Origin: Aureimonas sp. AU22
GTDB taxonomy: Bacteria; Pseudomonadota; Alphaproteobacteria; Rhizobiales; Rhizobiaceae
NCBI RefSeq assembly: GCF_001463745.1
Contig: NZ_BBWJ01000040.1
Coordinates: 62,001 to 126,000 of the forward strand
Reading direction: 5' to 3'
DNA length: 64,000 nucleotides
The position numbers were made by a program, and so were the translations under genes. Below, in pieces: positions 9,901-18,340 of this stretch. Every line of letters starts with the position of its first letter. The stretch's first letter is position 1. Below the pieces are notes generated by a model, which was not told where the DNA came from, searched no databases, and saw only the letters and a program-made list of their open reading frames with translations.

Positions 9901-10260
9901 GACCAGCGGCGCTCCCGCATAGAACCGGATGTGCGGGCTTCCCGCCACAAGCGGATTGTTCCTGAACCTATCATCCTCCAGGGCATCGGAGACGACCAGC
10001 AAACCGTCGTCCCGAATGGTGTGATCGCAAAACGCTTGTTCGCGCGGCGTGGACACGAGGTCGGCGCCCGATCGTGCCTTGAGCCACTGCGTGTCCCTGT
10101 CGATGAGGGAGACATAGGAGACCGGCGTGCCGATCACTTGCCGGGCCAGTTCGCAGATGCGGTTGAGGGAGGAGGTCTCGCCCATCTCGACGACGCCGAG
10201 TGTCTCCAGCGCTTCCAGCCGTTTTCGTTCGATGGCGTTCGGCAAGTCTTGTCTATGCAT
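6907..10260 (-). CDS. GAF/PAS sensor with GGDEF and EAL domains (cyclic-di-GMP turnover)
   Basis: 1117-residue cytoplasmic signalling protein with no membrane segment evident. Order: N-terminal GAF (about 1-160, with CDHTIRDDG and FYAGAPL), four PAS/PAC units, GGDEF with an intact RLGGDEF active site, and a C-terminal EAL domain with EALLRWRHP, NVSAVQFR, ELEITES and LDDFGTGYSSL. Because both catalytic motifs look intact, it could make and break cyclic di-GMP; the direction in the cell cannot be told. An upstream in-frame start (10338) is possible, but ATG 10260 has a GAGAG site and begins the family-like sequence MHRQDLPNAIERKRLEAL. It is monocistronic on the minus strand. Confidence 0.9.
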   Translation of the reverse strand: MHRQDLPNAIERKRLEALETLGVVEMGETSSLNRICELARQVIGTPVSYVSLIDRDTQWLKARSGADLVSTPREQAFCDHTIRDDGLLVVSDALEDDRFRNNPLVAGSPHIRFYAGAPLVTEPGVRLGSLCVVDTVPRTLTPEQSALLSRLAEAATDELRRNKSDLDAAANRTALLRLAQENEIVGEDRDRHGLLLSHAEAAVTSGSWELDLATGRLTWSDGMYRLLGLAPGTEEDLAALFRHYVVADDLPLLDEAEAALAKARQFSLEIRIIDATGRLRHLASRGDPIGGETGSPERMVGILFDVTDTKVVEAALRESENNYRHAVELSPHIPWIADSQGQIVEAGPRWLALTGMTEAQALGHGWIEALHPDDLPRALETWERALASASVLDIEYRVRTASGSFRWSRSHARPRLDEAGRVVRWYGTLEDIHERKLAEEALRSSEAFARSVLDSSPDFLLVLDVHGVIRTMGRAAREHVGPRRAERMLGGRWDAGWPRKSQPVVRSAICSAARGNGSRFTVATPDRKGGEIWWDVSVDPVRDAYGDVTHLLTISRDVTEQWRMREEVEAGRKHLEMVLDSTVDCVLVLDRDWRITYLNESGEQFISQTSAGGVGDVLWDLYPEEVDGKFYQGYREALETGRTVRFEAFLPAQETWIEVSACPWRGGLSVFFRDVTEAWQARERLDHLAHHDPLTGLANRSGFNRALEAAFAQANGREVAIYLLDLDLFKDINDTLGHHVGDALLRDVADRLRDEVDGGAVLARLGGDEFAAIQILPAGEPALDLPQRMLARFAEPFIIDADVIRLGCSAGVASSPTTDLLPDELFRFADIALYRAKETGGGLRLFEGSMLDRIRVRQALKTDLASALERDELEIAFQPLLELGSSRIDCAEALLRWRHPQRGLISPVDFIPLAEETGLIVPIGDWVLETACRQAVLWSADISVAVNVSAVQFRSEGLPMRVAGALARSGLDPRRLELEITESVLLQDSEHNMRILHALKDLGVRIALDDFGTGYSSLSYLRLFPFDKLKLDRSFVGDIGRSSQSEAIIRAAGEMGRALSMTTTAEGVETAEQLEWLRLNGWTQAQGYLIGRPMDVSALSRLMESTGAQSADDPCYA

Positions 10261-10714
10261 GGCATCTACTCTCGATGCGCTGAAGGATGTGCCGGCGGCG
10301 CTAGGCTTGAATGGGACGATGGGTCGGAGTCTGTCCAACGTGGTTTCAGCGGCAACGATGGCGGATCGCAGCTTGTGGGGGTCCCGGCCGAGAGCCGCGT
10401 CGCGCTATGTTCATCCGCCTCGTGTTGAGCGGGACAGTTGCGTCGGCGACGTCAGAAGCGCCGAAGGCGGCGGTGCCATGCGCTCGCGGGGCCAGGGGAA
10501 CCGCGGATATCTGCGGGATGCCGAATTCCAGGTCGCGCATCGGTCGTATCCCCGGTCAGCCAAAGCTGACGCCGTGGCCTACATAACTCGTGGTTCTGTC
10601 GGGTTTACGCGATTCCATTGAAAAAACGGTTACGTTTCCCACCCCCCCGCAGGGGTCGGACGACGGACGTCGCGGTGGCTTCTGTTTTCAGATGCGCAGC
10701 CGAACCGGTTAGAC
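10261..10714. other. intergenic region between ligD and the GGDEF/EAL gene
   Basis: About 450 bases without a convincing gene. It must hold the promoter of the minus-strand GGDEF/EAL gene and the 3' end of the ligD transcript. A run of seven C with an adjacent GGGG lies near 10641-10655 but forms only a weak hairpin. No operator or RNA element was recognised. Confidence 0.5.
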
Positions 10715-13255
10715 TCAATGCCGATCTTCAACGGCTTCGATCATGGACTGACCGATTGGTTTGCGTGCGCGGTCGTACCCAGTCCAAGGATCGGGTTCGG
10801 TAAGGCGTTCGAGCGCGTCGCGCGGGGTGAAGCTGTTGGCGGCCGTCAGGCTCGAAAGCTCCTGCCACGACACCGGCATGGCGACAGGTGCTCCCGCTCT
10901 GGCGCGGGTCGAGTAAGGCGCGACGGCCGTCTGACCCCGCTCGTTGCGCAGCCAGTCGATGAAGATCTTCCCCCGCCGCTTCTGCTTCGACATCGTGGCG
11001 ACGAAGTGGGACGGATCGCTCGCGGCTATCCGCAAGGCGAGGCCCTTGGCGAACCGGGCGACGTCGTCGAATCCCGCCTTCGGGACGAGCGGCGCGACGA
11101 CATGGATCCCCTTGCCGCCCGTCACCATCGGAAACGACCGGAGGCCCAGCGCCTTCAAGGCACCGCGCACGAGCTCAGCCGCCTCGCGCACCGCCTGGAA
11201 ATCAACGGAAGGATCGGGATCGAGATCGAAGACCAGGCGATCAGGCGTTTCGATCGCGTCGTTGCGCGATCCCCATATGTGGAACTCCAGCGCGCCCATC
11301 TGCACCGCGGACACCACGCTCGACGCGTCGCGAAGGCTCATGTAGCGCGCCGGCTCGCCGCCGCTCTCGGTCAGTTCGACCGTCCCCATCGCCTCGGGGA
11401 AACCCTCCCCGACATGTTTCTGGAAGAAGCACGGCCGCGCCATTCCGGACGGGCATCGTTTCAGTGTCAGCGGGCGGTTTCGCGCGTGGACCAGCATGCG
11501 CTCGGCAACGTGATCATAATAGCGCGCAAGATCGCCCTTGGTCACACCGCCCTCGCGGTAGACGACCCGGCCGGGATGGGTGACCTTCACCCCGGCGACC
11601 TCGATCGCGCCGGTCTTCGGATCGGAGACCGCCGGTGCTTCTTGCGAACCGTCTTCGGCCGGCCGTTCATCCACCACGTCCCGAGCCGGCTTGTCGCCGC
11701 GCAAGCCCTTGAACACGCCATGGCGGATCTGCCCCTCGGCCGTCAGCTCGGCGAAATCGACCTCGGCGACGAGTTCGGGCCGCACGAATCGGGCGCCCTT
11801 GGCGACAGGCTTCGGCAGTTCGGAAAAGGTGGGCTTCGCGACCGAGAGGGTCTCGAAGCGCTTGGCGAGTTCCGCCAGTGCCGCGGCATCGAAGCCGGAG
11901 CCGACGCGTCCGCGATAGACGAGGCGATCGCCTTCACGGACGCCGACGAGGACCGAGGAAAAGGGCCGCCCCGGTCTGTCGGACGGTGACCAGCCCCCGA
12001 TGACGAACTCCTGCCGCCGCGTGCATTTGATCTTTCGCCAGTCCCCGTTCCGTGCGCCGACGTAACCAGCGTCGACCCGCTTGGAGACGATCCCCTCCTG
12101 GCCCGCGCGGCAGATCCCCTGGTACACGGCCGGACCGTTGCCGCGCACATGCTCGCTATAGAGAAGCCGTCCCTCGCCGCCGGCTTCAAGGAGCGTTTTC
12201 AGAAGCGCCTTGCGCTCGATCAGCGGCTCGCCCGCAAGGTCGTTCCCGTCGAGTTCGAGAAGATCGAAGCAGAAGCAGGACAGCGGCGTTGCGTCGGACA
12301 GAGCCCTCTGAAGGGTCGAGAAGTCCGCCCGTCCCGCCGCGTCGAACGCCACGACCTCGCCGTCGATCACGGCACTCCGGCACGGTAGTGCTAGAGCGGC
12401 ATCCTTCAGGCTTGCAAAACGGTCGGTCCAATCCTGCCCGGTGCGGGTGGAGAAGCGAACGGTACCGGCGCCGATAGCGATCTGCACGCGGTACCCGTCG
12501 TACTTCACCTCGTGCAGCCAGTCGTCTCCGTCGGGTGCGGCACCGGTCAGGAGGGCGAGTTGGACGGGTCGGAACGCCGGCAACTCGTCCGTACCCGCCG
12601 CCCGCTTGCGCCGAGAGGGCTTCGCGCCGAGTCGCCCCTTCGCGGGCGAGGACGTCTTGCGAGCCTTCCCCCGTGCCGGCGCTCCCGCCGTGATCTCGTC
12701 CAGGCTGCGTCCGGTGGAAACGCTGCGGTCAAGGGCCAGTATGTCCTCGCCGGGCTTTGCCTCTTCGTCGCGCTCCTTGATCAGGAGCCAGTTTTCGCGG
12801 CCGCTTCGCTCCCGTCCCTTCATACGCACCAGCGCCCAGCGGCCGTGCATCTTCTCGCCGTGCAGCTTCATCTTGAGGCTGCCGCGTTCCAGCCCCTCGC
12901 TCGGCTCCCCCTCGGGCTCCCACCACCCCCGATCCCACAGCATCACCGTGCCGCCACCGTATTCGCCGGCGGGGATCGTCCCCTCGAAGGTTCCGTAGTC
13001 GAGCGGATGGTCCTCGACGCGCACCGCCAGCCGCTTGTCGGCCGGGTCGAGACTGGGGCCTCGCGTTACCGCCCAGCTCTTGAGGACGCCTTCCCACTCG
13101 ATGCGGAAATCGTAATGAAGGCGCCTTGCATCGTGCTTCTGCACCACGAAGCGCAGTCGCTCGCCCAGGGTGCCACCGTCCTCGGGCTCCTTGGTGCGTG
13201 AGAAGTCGCGCTTCTGGCGATAGCTCTGGAGGAGAGTGTCGGCCCGGCTCGCCAT
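10715..13255 (-). CDS. ligD: ATP-dependent DNA ligase LigD (phosphoesterase-ligase-polymerase)
   Basis: Central enzyme of bacterial non-homologous end joining, 846 residues. Order: 3'-phosphoesterase domain (about 1-190; HDARRLHYDFRIEWEG, DHPLDYGTFEG), ATP-dependent ligase core (about 225-530) with the adenylation lysine in HEVKYDGYRVQ, and the primase-like polymerase domain (about 565-846; KGDLARYYDHVA, then LVFDLDPDP with metal-binding aspartates). Length is typical of the three-domain form. It lies 15 bases downstream of the Ku gene on the same strand, so the two form an operon. Confidence 0.96.
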   Translation of the reverse strand: MASRADTLLQSYRQKRDFSRTKEPEDGGTLGERLRFVVQKHDARRLHYDFRIEWEGVLKSWAVTRGPSLDPADKRLAVRVEDHPLDYGTFEGTIPAGEYGGGTVMLWDRGWWEPEGEPSEGLERGSLKMKLHGEKMHGRWALVRMKGRERSGRENWLLIKERDEEAKPGEDILALDRSVSTGRSLDEITAGAPARGKARKTSSPAKGRLGAKPSRRKRAAGTDELPAFRPVQLALLTGAAPDGDDWLHEVKYDGYRVQIAIGAGTVRFSTRTGQDWTDRFASLKDAALALPCRSAVIDGEVVAFDAAGRADFSTLQRALSDATPLSCFCFDLLELDGNDLAGEPLIERKALLKTLLEAGGEGRLLYSEHVRGNGPAVYQGICRAGQEGIVSKRVDAGYVGARNGDWRKIKCTRRQEFVIGGWSPSDRPGRPFSSVLVGVREGDRLVYRGRVGSGFDAAALAELAKRFETLSVAKPTFSELPKPVAKGARFVRPELVAEVDFAELTAEGQIRHGVFKGLRGDKPARDVVDERPAEDGSQEAPAVSDPKTGAIEVAGVKVTHPGRVVYREGGVTKGDLARYYDHVAERMLVHARNRPLTLKRCPSGMARPCFFQKHVGEGFPEAMGTVELTESGGEPARYMSLRDASSVVSAVQMGALEFHIWGSRNDAIETPDRLVFDLDPDPSVDFQAVREAAELVRGALKALGLRSFPMVTGGKGIHVVAPLVPKAGFDDVARFAKGLALRIAASDPSHFVATMSKQKRRGKIFIDWLRNERGQTAVAPYSTRARAGAPVAMPVSWQELSSLTAANSFTPRDALERLTEPDPWTGYDRARKPIGQSMIEAVEDRH

Positions 13256-13270
13256 CCGAAGCGCCCCACC

Positions 13271-14143
13271 TCAAGCCCGCTTGCGCTTCGGGGACGCCTT
13301 GGTCTTCGCGCCGGACTTGCGCGCGGGCGCTCGGCCACCTTCATCGCGGCTTCGCTCGAGGCTCTTCTTCAGGCTCGCCATGAGGTCGACGACATTGGAC
13401 TTCGCGTCGCCTTTGGGCGCAGCCTCCGGCTCGTCCTCGATCTCGACCTCGCCGTGCTTGCGCCGCTTCTCCTCGACCAGCGCCCGCACGGCCGCCAGAT
13501 AGTGGTTCTTGAAGGCCCCAGCCTTGAACGGGTGGGTCTTGCGCTCGATCAGTTCCTGCGCGACCGACAGGAGATCGTCGTCCGTCTCGCCCTTCGCGAT
13601 ATCCTCGAACAGCTCGTCGGCCTTTCGGATCTCTTCCGCGTAGTGCAGCGTCTCCAGAAGAAGGCCGGTGCCGTAGGGACGGACCGCCACGAGATACTCC
13701 TTGCCGCGCATGGTCAGCTGACCGAGCCCGGTCTTGCCGCCCTCCTTGAGCGCGTCGCGCAGCACGCGGAAGGCATCCTCGGCGAGTTCGTCCTGCGGTA
13801 CGACATAATGCGGCTTGTCGAAGTAGAGCGGCGGGATCTCGTTCGCGTCGACGAACTGCACAAGTTCGAGCGTCTTCTTGGTTTCGAGCTTGACCGCGTC
13901 GAGCTCATCGTCGGTGAGGATGACGTACTGGTCCTTCTTCACCTCGAAGCCGCGCACGATATCCTCGGCCGACACCGGACCATGGCCCTCGACGACCTTC
14001 TCGTAATGGATGCGCTTCCCGCTCTTCCGGTCGATCTGGTGGAAGCTCACCGTGCCCGACGACGACGTCGCCGGGAAGATTTCGACCGGGATGGACACGA
14101 GGGAGAGACGGATCTGCCCCTTCCAGATGGGACGCCGAGCCAT
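13271..14143 (-). CDS. ku: DNA end-binding protein Ku
   Basis: Binds double-strand DNA ends and recruits LigD. 290 residues from ATG 14143, which opens the family-typical MARRPIWKGQIRLSLVSIP; the frame extends to 14206 but that part is not conserved-looking. The core includes SFHQIDRKSGKRIHYEKV and ends in a Lys/Arg/Ser-rich tail (ARKSGAKTKASPKRKRA) like the basic DNA-binding tails of bacterial Ku. First gene of a Ku-LigD pair. Confidence 0.95.
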   Translation of the reverse strand: MARRPIWKGQIRLSLVSIPVEIFPATSSSGTVSFHQIDRKSGKRIHYEKVVEGHGPVSAEDIVRGFEVKKDQYVILTDDELDAVKLETKKTLELVQFVDANEIPPLYFDKPHYVVPQDELAEDAFRVLRDALKEGGKTGLGQLTMRGKEYLVAVRPYGTGLLLETLHYAEEIRKADELFEDIAKGETDDDLLSVAQELIERKTHPFKAGAFKNHYLAAVRALVEEKRRKHGEVEIEDEPEAAPKGDAKSNVVDLMASLKKSLERSRDEGGRAPARKSGAKTKASPKRKRA

Positions 14144-14259
14144 GGCGGGAACTCCGAACAAACGCACGGACCCCAACGCGGTATTTTCCCCGCCGTTCCC
14201 GAACATGGTCGGCCGGAACCAGTGCCGGGCAACGAACGAACGCCGAGATATGCTGGTCG

Positions 14260-14445
14260 TCAGCCGCCATCCTTCAACCGATCTTCGACCTTGCGGCGAC
14301 TGTTGCCGACTTCCTTCACGGCGTCTCGAACCTCGTCCTTCGACACGCCCTCCTTGCCGGCTTCGTAGCGGACCTCATGGTCCTGCCCGCCTGCGACCCG
14401 GGCCCGGTCCTGCGCGCGGCCGCGTGGTGTCTGCTCCTTCGACAT
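14260..14445 (-). CDS. DUF3606 domain protein
   Basis: 61-residue cytoplasmic protein with the DUF3606 pattern (RARVAGGQDHEVRYEAGKEG, then VSKDEVRDAVKEVGNSR). Function unknown; common as single small genes in Hyphomicrobiales. The ATG at 14445 follows a GGAGGA site seven bases upstream; the longer frame to 14505 lacks one. It lies 116 bases upstream of Ku on the same strand, and co-transcription is possible but unproven. Confidence 0.8.
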   Translation of the reverse strand: MSKEQTPRGRAQDRARVAGGQDHEVRYEAGKEGVSKDEVRDAVKEVGNSRRKVEDRLKDGG

Positions 14446-14674
14446 GCTGCTTCCTCCAACGATCGGGTTTCGCATCGTCCGCGGACGCTCGCTCCGCCGG
14501 GACATCGAACCATCAACGCTGGGAGAAAGCTGAAGTTGCGGCGAAGGGATTGGTCACCTATGGCGCGGGGCACCCACGTCCCGAGCTTCGACGGACGTAC
14601 CGTCCCATTGAGCGGCGACGTGAGACCGGATGTCGAGGGATCCGCCGCGGTTCCGCGGCTCGACTTTCCAGACT

Positions 14675-14689
14675 GTTCGTGTTCTGTTC
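14675..14689 (+). promoter_or_regulatory. LexA (SOS) box upstream of dinB
   Basis: GTTC at 14675-14678 and GTTC at 14686-14689 separated by exactly seven bases, the direct-repeat LexA operator of alphaproteobacteria. It lies 96 bases upstream of the dinB start, where an SOS operator is expected for this gene. The rest of 14446-14785 holds no gene. Confidence 0.75.
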
Positions 14690-14785
14690 TGACGTCAGTG
14701 CTGCCTTGAACGGATTCGTTCGGCTTGGCTTCGAGCGGGAGGCGCGAACGCTGCGGGGCAGGACTGACGCAGACGGAGACGTGTC

Positions 14786-15298
14786 GTGACGACTTCCCAT
14801 TCGGTCGATCATCCTTCCGGAACGGACGACCCTGCCGACCCTGCGGCGCCTCCTAGACCCCGCAAGATCATCCACGTGGACATGGACGCGTTCTACGCTT
14901 CCGTCGAGCAACGCGATGACCCGGCATTGCGCGGCCTGCCGGTGGCGGTCGGCGGTTCCTCGCAGCGCGGGGTCGTGGCGGCGGCCAGCTACGAGGCCCG
15001 CGCCTTCGGCGTGCGCTCGGCCATGCCATCCGTGACCGCCAAGCGTCGATGTCCCGACCTCGTGTTCGTGAAGCCGCGGTTCGACGTCTACAAATCCGTG
15101 TCCCTGCAGATCCGCGAGATCTTCGCGGAGCACACCGACATCATCGAGCCGCTGTCGCTCGACGAAGCGTATCTCGACGTGACTGAGAACAAGCAGGGCA
15201 TCTCGTCCGCCACCGCCATCGCGGAGGCCATCCGGCGGCGCATTCGCGAAGTGACCGGCCTGACCGCCTCGGCCGGCGTCTCGTACAACAAGTTCTAA
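14786..15298 (+). pseudogene. dinB: DNA polymerase IV (dinB), 5' half, interrupted by a mobile element
   Basis: Y-family translesion polymerase, but only 170 residues where about 360-420 are usual. It keeps the N-terminal metal site [10 protein letters not shown] and the catalytic pair in [10 protein letters not shown], then reads [10 protein letters not shown] and meets TAA at once. The invariant continuation (Leu-Ala-Lys) and the thumb and little-finger domains are missing and appear nowhere else in the window. GTG 14786 has a GGAG site. The break coincides with the start of AT-richer DNA and a three-recombinase operon, so insertion of a mobile element is the likely cause. The fragment cannot be a working polymerase. 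Confidence 0.85.
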
Positions 15299-15366
15299 CG
15301 CACACCTTCAGGCAGTTTTGTCAACAATTAGGGGCAAGCTGCTGTAAAACATTGCAAAATGCGCGT

Positions 15367-15395
15367 TTGACAGGGTTTCTTCCCTAGGGTAACTG
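15367..15395 (+). promoter_or_regulatory. candidate promoter of the recombinase operon
   Basis: Consensus -35 TTGACA at 15367-15372, a 17-base spacer that contains the palindrome CCCTAGGG, and a poor -10 TAACTG at 15390-15395. The first recombinase ATG follows ten bases later with no ribosome site, so a transcript from here would be nearly leaderless. The 107-base segment 15299-15405 is AT-richer than its surroundings and should contain the element's left-end recombination site. Confidence 0.4.
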
Positions 15396-15405
15396 CGTCC
15401 GCCCT

Positions 15406-16791
15406 ATGAAGCATCTGCTGAAACCCGAAGGCATTGCCGAACTAAAGGTCACACTGGTCGTCTTTCCGAATGGCGAGCGGTGCCCGATGCTCGTCACGGG
15501 CGACGGCATCCCCCTGTTTGACCCGACGGTCTGGTCGCTCACGAAGTATCGCAGGAGGAGCGCTTCCACCGTGGAGCAAGCCCTCCGCGGGGCAATGCTC
15601 ATCCACCTGTTCTGCTGGCGACACGGCATCGACCTGGCCGAACGCATCAGGAGCGGCGCGTTCTTCGAGGTCGGAGAACTGGATGCCCTCGCATCGGACG
15701 CCTCGAAACCGTTCACCCGGCTACGGGGGGTATCGAAGGTGGTCCCCGTGGCTGCAACTGCGCAGAAGCGCCGTCGCTCCGTCGCAAGACTGCATCGAAG
15801 GCTTCCGTCGACCACTCGGGCGCAAGTGGTCATTCCCGCCACCGCAATGATCAGACTGCACTACGCCGCAAGCTACCTGAAGTGGCTCGGAGAACGACAG
15901 AGACCCCGTCTCCCCACAGGGGCCGTAAGTGCCGACGAGGCGTCCGCGAGGATGCGGGAATACGGGGCGAGGCTTCTGGAAGTGGTCGAACAGATTGAGG
16001 AGCGGTTGCCGTCAGTTACCGACGCGGACCGCACGAGCCTAGAGCCCGAAGAGCGGATCCGCCTTCTCGCGGTCACCCACCCGGACAGCCTGGACAATCC
16101 TTGGATCGATCCGTTCGTGCGTCTGCGGAACTGGGTGATCGTGCGCTGGCTCCTCGCCACCGGGATGCGACGGGGCGAGCTGCTCGGCCTCAGGATCAAG
16201 GACTTCAACCGGGGTCAAGCCTTTTGCGAGATCAAACGCCGTCATGACGACAAGCGCGACCGTAGACGTAGGCAGCCGAACGCTAAGACATCGGAGCGCC
16301 TCGCCCCCTTGGACGAGGGCTTGACCGAGCTCGGGGAGGAGTACCTCGAAGCCCGCAACCGGATCGAGGCTGCGCGCAAGCACGGCTTCCTCTTCGTCGC
16401 GCAAGACGGCAAGGCCCTTTCGGAAAGCGCAATCACGGGATTGTTCGCGCTGCTTCGGGAAAAGCATCCGGATGTCGGCCCTGTGAGCGCTCACGTCCTC
16501 CGGCATCAGTGGAACGAGGACTTCTCCGCCTACGCCGACGCAATCAAGTTGAGCGCCGAAGAAGAAGTCCGTGAACGCCGCTTGCTGATGGGGTGGTCCC
16601 GAACGTCCAAGATGCCGGGCCACTACTTGAAGCGCCGGACGAAGGTCAAAGCCGACGAACACAGTAGGGACATGCAGCGCCGGTTGATGAAGCACGGGTC
16701 CGCGATCCGGCAACGCATGCAGGACATGGAACGGGCGACCAAGGCGTTGCAGGACGACAGGGCTTGGCTCGGGGAGGTGATCGGTGCGTAA
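15406..16791 (+). CDS. tyrosine recombinase, first of trio (RitA/TnpA-like)
   Basis: 461-residue site-specific recombinase that would cut and rejoin DNA through a tyrosine link. Catalytic residues: R256 (ATGMRRGELLG), H363-x-x-R366-H367 (AHVLRHQW), W397 in the His/Trp position and nucleophile Y407 (MPGHYLKR). The N-terminal 230 residues would hold the arm- and core-binding domains; the C-terminus is helical and charged. Its last eight bases overlap the next recombinase gene. The ATG lacks a clear ribosome site, so translation may start on a leaderless or dinB read-through transcript. Confidence 0.85.
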   Translation: MKHLLKPEGIAELKVTLVVFPNGERCPMLVTGDGIPLFDPTVWSLTKYRRRSASTVEQALRGAMLIHLFCWRHGIDLAERIRSGAFFEVGELDALASDASKPFTRLRGVSKVVPVAATAQKRRRSVARLHRRLPSTTRAQVVIPATAMIRLHYAASYLKWLGERQRPRLPTGAVSADEASARMREYGARLLEVVEQIEERLPSVTDADRTSLEPEERIRLLAVTHPDSLDNPWIDPFVRLRNWVIVRWLLATGMRRGELLGLRIKDFNRGQAFCEIKRRHDDKRDRRRRQPNAKTSERLAPLDEGLTELGEEYLEARNRIEAARKHGFLFVAQDGKALSESAITGLFALLREKHPDVGPVSAHVLRHQWNEDFSAYADAIKLSAEEEVRERRLLMGWSRTSKMPGHYLKRRTKVKADEHSRDMQRRLMKHGSAIRQRMQDMERATKALQDDRAWLGEVIGA

Positions 16792-18340
16792 AACACCCTT
16801 CGGCAAGATGCCAGACGTCGAGTCACCTTACGAGCTTCCCGACCAAGCCGAGACCCGCGATGGCTATGTCTACCGTCCCGGCGACGATCATTGGCCGATC
16901 GTTACCGACATTGGTCGGCTGAACTTCCACTTCGGCGACCTCGGCGTCGCCCACGCGCTGAAGACCGGATTCAAAGGGTTCGTCACAGCACGACTTCGCA
17001 GCGAGAACCCGAGGTCGGTGTATTCGAATTACCAGTTGGTCCGAGGACTGCTCCTTCACATCGCGACCTACGACACGGACGCAGTTGCAATCTCATCCGC
17101 CCACCTGATGAATTACTCCGCTTCGTTCGAAGAGGACCAACGCTACCGTGCGACCGAGGCCAACGACATTGTACGAGTGTGGGCGCGCCTCGGCATCCCG
17201 GCTGTTTCAAGGGAAGCCTTCGTCACCGCCACCGACATGCCGAAAAGTTCAAGGAAGCGAGCGCTTGCGGTCCGGATGCGGTGCCCGATCCAAGGTGCGT
17301 ACACGAACCTTGAGTATGACGGGCTTTATAAGGCTCTCCACGCGGCTTTCGCCGCGGGCGAAATCGCTATCGACAACTACGGCCTCTGCCTTCTCAGCGG
17401 AGCGATCGGGCCCAGGCCTGTTCAGATTGCCGGCCTGACGGTCGGCGATCTGAAGGTCACGATGGGGCCTGCGGGGAAAACGTACGTTCTGGCGATCCCC
17501 CGTGCGAAGCAAAGGGGCGCACGATACCGGACACAGTTCACCGAACGCCCCCTCATCGAAGAGATCGGCATGATCATTGAGGCGCAATCCCTGTTGGTTC
17601 GCGAGAAGGCAAGGCTCTGCGGAATGGCTGACCCCAACGAGGCACCCTTGTTCCCGGCCGTGCACGTGAGCAGTACATTCTTCGACGGTGGGACAACCCC
17701 TGCCCGCCCGACGCCAGCTTCCATCGCGATGAGGATCATCAACGTGATGGAGGGACTGGGCGTGAATTCCGAACGAACCGGAGAGGCGATCAACGTGAAC
17801 GCCACGCGGGCGCGACGCACGGTCGGCACCCGTGCGGCACAAGAGGGCAAATCCCTGGACGAGATCATGGTGATCCTCGACCACACGTCACGTACCGCTG
17901 CACAGAGTTACATCGAGGTTCGTTCCGATCTTCTCCAGCGCCTCGACAAGAAGCTTGCCATCTTGCTGGCACCCATGGCGCAGCGCTTTGCTGGAACCCT
18001 TGCGGCGCGTGGAAACGACGTCGGGCAAGGCATCGAGCGGCATATCCTCGGATCCGTCGACGAGGGCGAAGGGCCCGTGGCCCTGGGTGGCTGCGGGAAG
18101 CACGGCTTCTGCGGCCTTGGGAAGCCAATTGCCTGCTACACGTGCCGACTGTTCCACCCATGGCTGGACGGACCTCACGAAGAGATCCTCGACTGGCTTC
18201 TCGGGAGGCGCAGGCAGATGGCCGAGGACGGATCCATGGCCGTCGCCGTCACACTTGACGACACGATCGTCGCGTGTGCCGAAGTGGTCCGCCAATGCCG
18301 AGCAAGGGCGGCATCGCTGGAAGGCGACCGAAATGGCTGA
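16784..18340 (+). CDS. tyrosine recombinase, second of trio (RitB/TnpB-like)
   Basis: 518 residues from GTG 16784, with GGGGAGG upstream inside the preceding gene. Catalytic set: R211 (GAIGPRPVQIAGL), R344 in TRARRTVGT, H367 (ILDHTSRTAAQSY) and Y376. The usual HxxR histidine is threonine (T341), which may alter or weaken catalysis. The C-terminal region carries a cysteine cluster (GGCGKHGFCG and ACYTC, about 430-455) likely to bind zinc. It overlaps both neighbours by eight bases, so the three are translationally coupled and probably act together. Confidence 0.85.
   Translation: MRKTPFGKMPDVESPYELPDQAETRDGYVYRPGDDHWPIVTDIGRLNFHFGDLGVAHALKTGFKGFVTARLRSENPRSVYSNYQLVRGLLLHIATYDTDAVAISSAHLMNYSASFEEDQRYRATEANDIVRVWARLGIPAVSREAFVTATDMPKSSRKRALAVRMRCPIQGAYTNLEYDGLYKALHAAFAAGEIAIDNYGLCLLSGAIGPRPVQIAGLTVGDLKVTMGPAGKTYVLAIPRAKQRGARYRTQFTERPLIEEIGMIIEAQSLLVREKARLCGMADPNEAPLFPAVHVSSTFFDGGTTPARPTPASIAMRIINVMEGLGVNSERTGEAINVNATRARRTVGTRAAQEGKSLDEIMVILDHTSRTAAQSYIEVRSDLLQRLDKKLAILLAPMAQRFAGTLAARGNDVGQGIERHILGSVDEGEGPVALGGCGKHGFCGLGKPIACYTCRLFHPWLDGPHEEILDWLLGRRRQMAEDGSMAVAVTLDDTIVACAEVVRQCRARAASLEGDRNG

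Noticed and set aside
10641-10655. C7 run with nearby G4
   Set aside because: Too short and loose for a terminator and outside any gene, so it does not suggest a frameshift.
17955-18332. Upstream extension of the third recombinase frame
   Set aside because: Lies wholly inside the second recombinase gene and is Ser/Arg-rich; ATG 18333 gives the protein-like start and mirrors the 8-base overlap at the previous junction.
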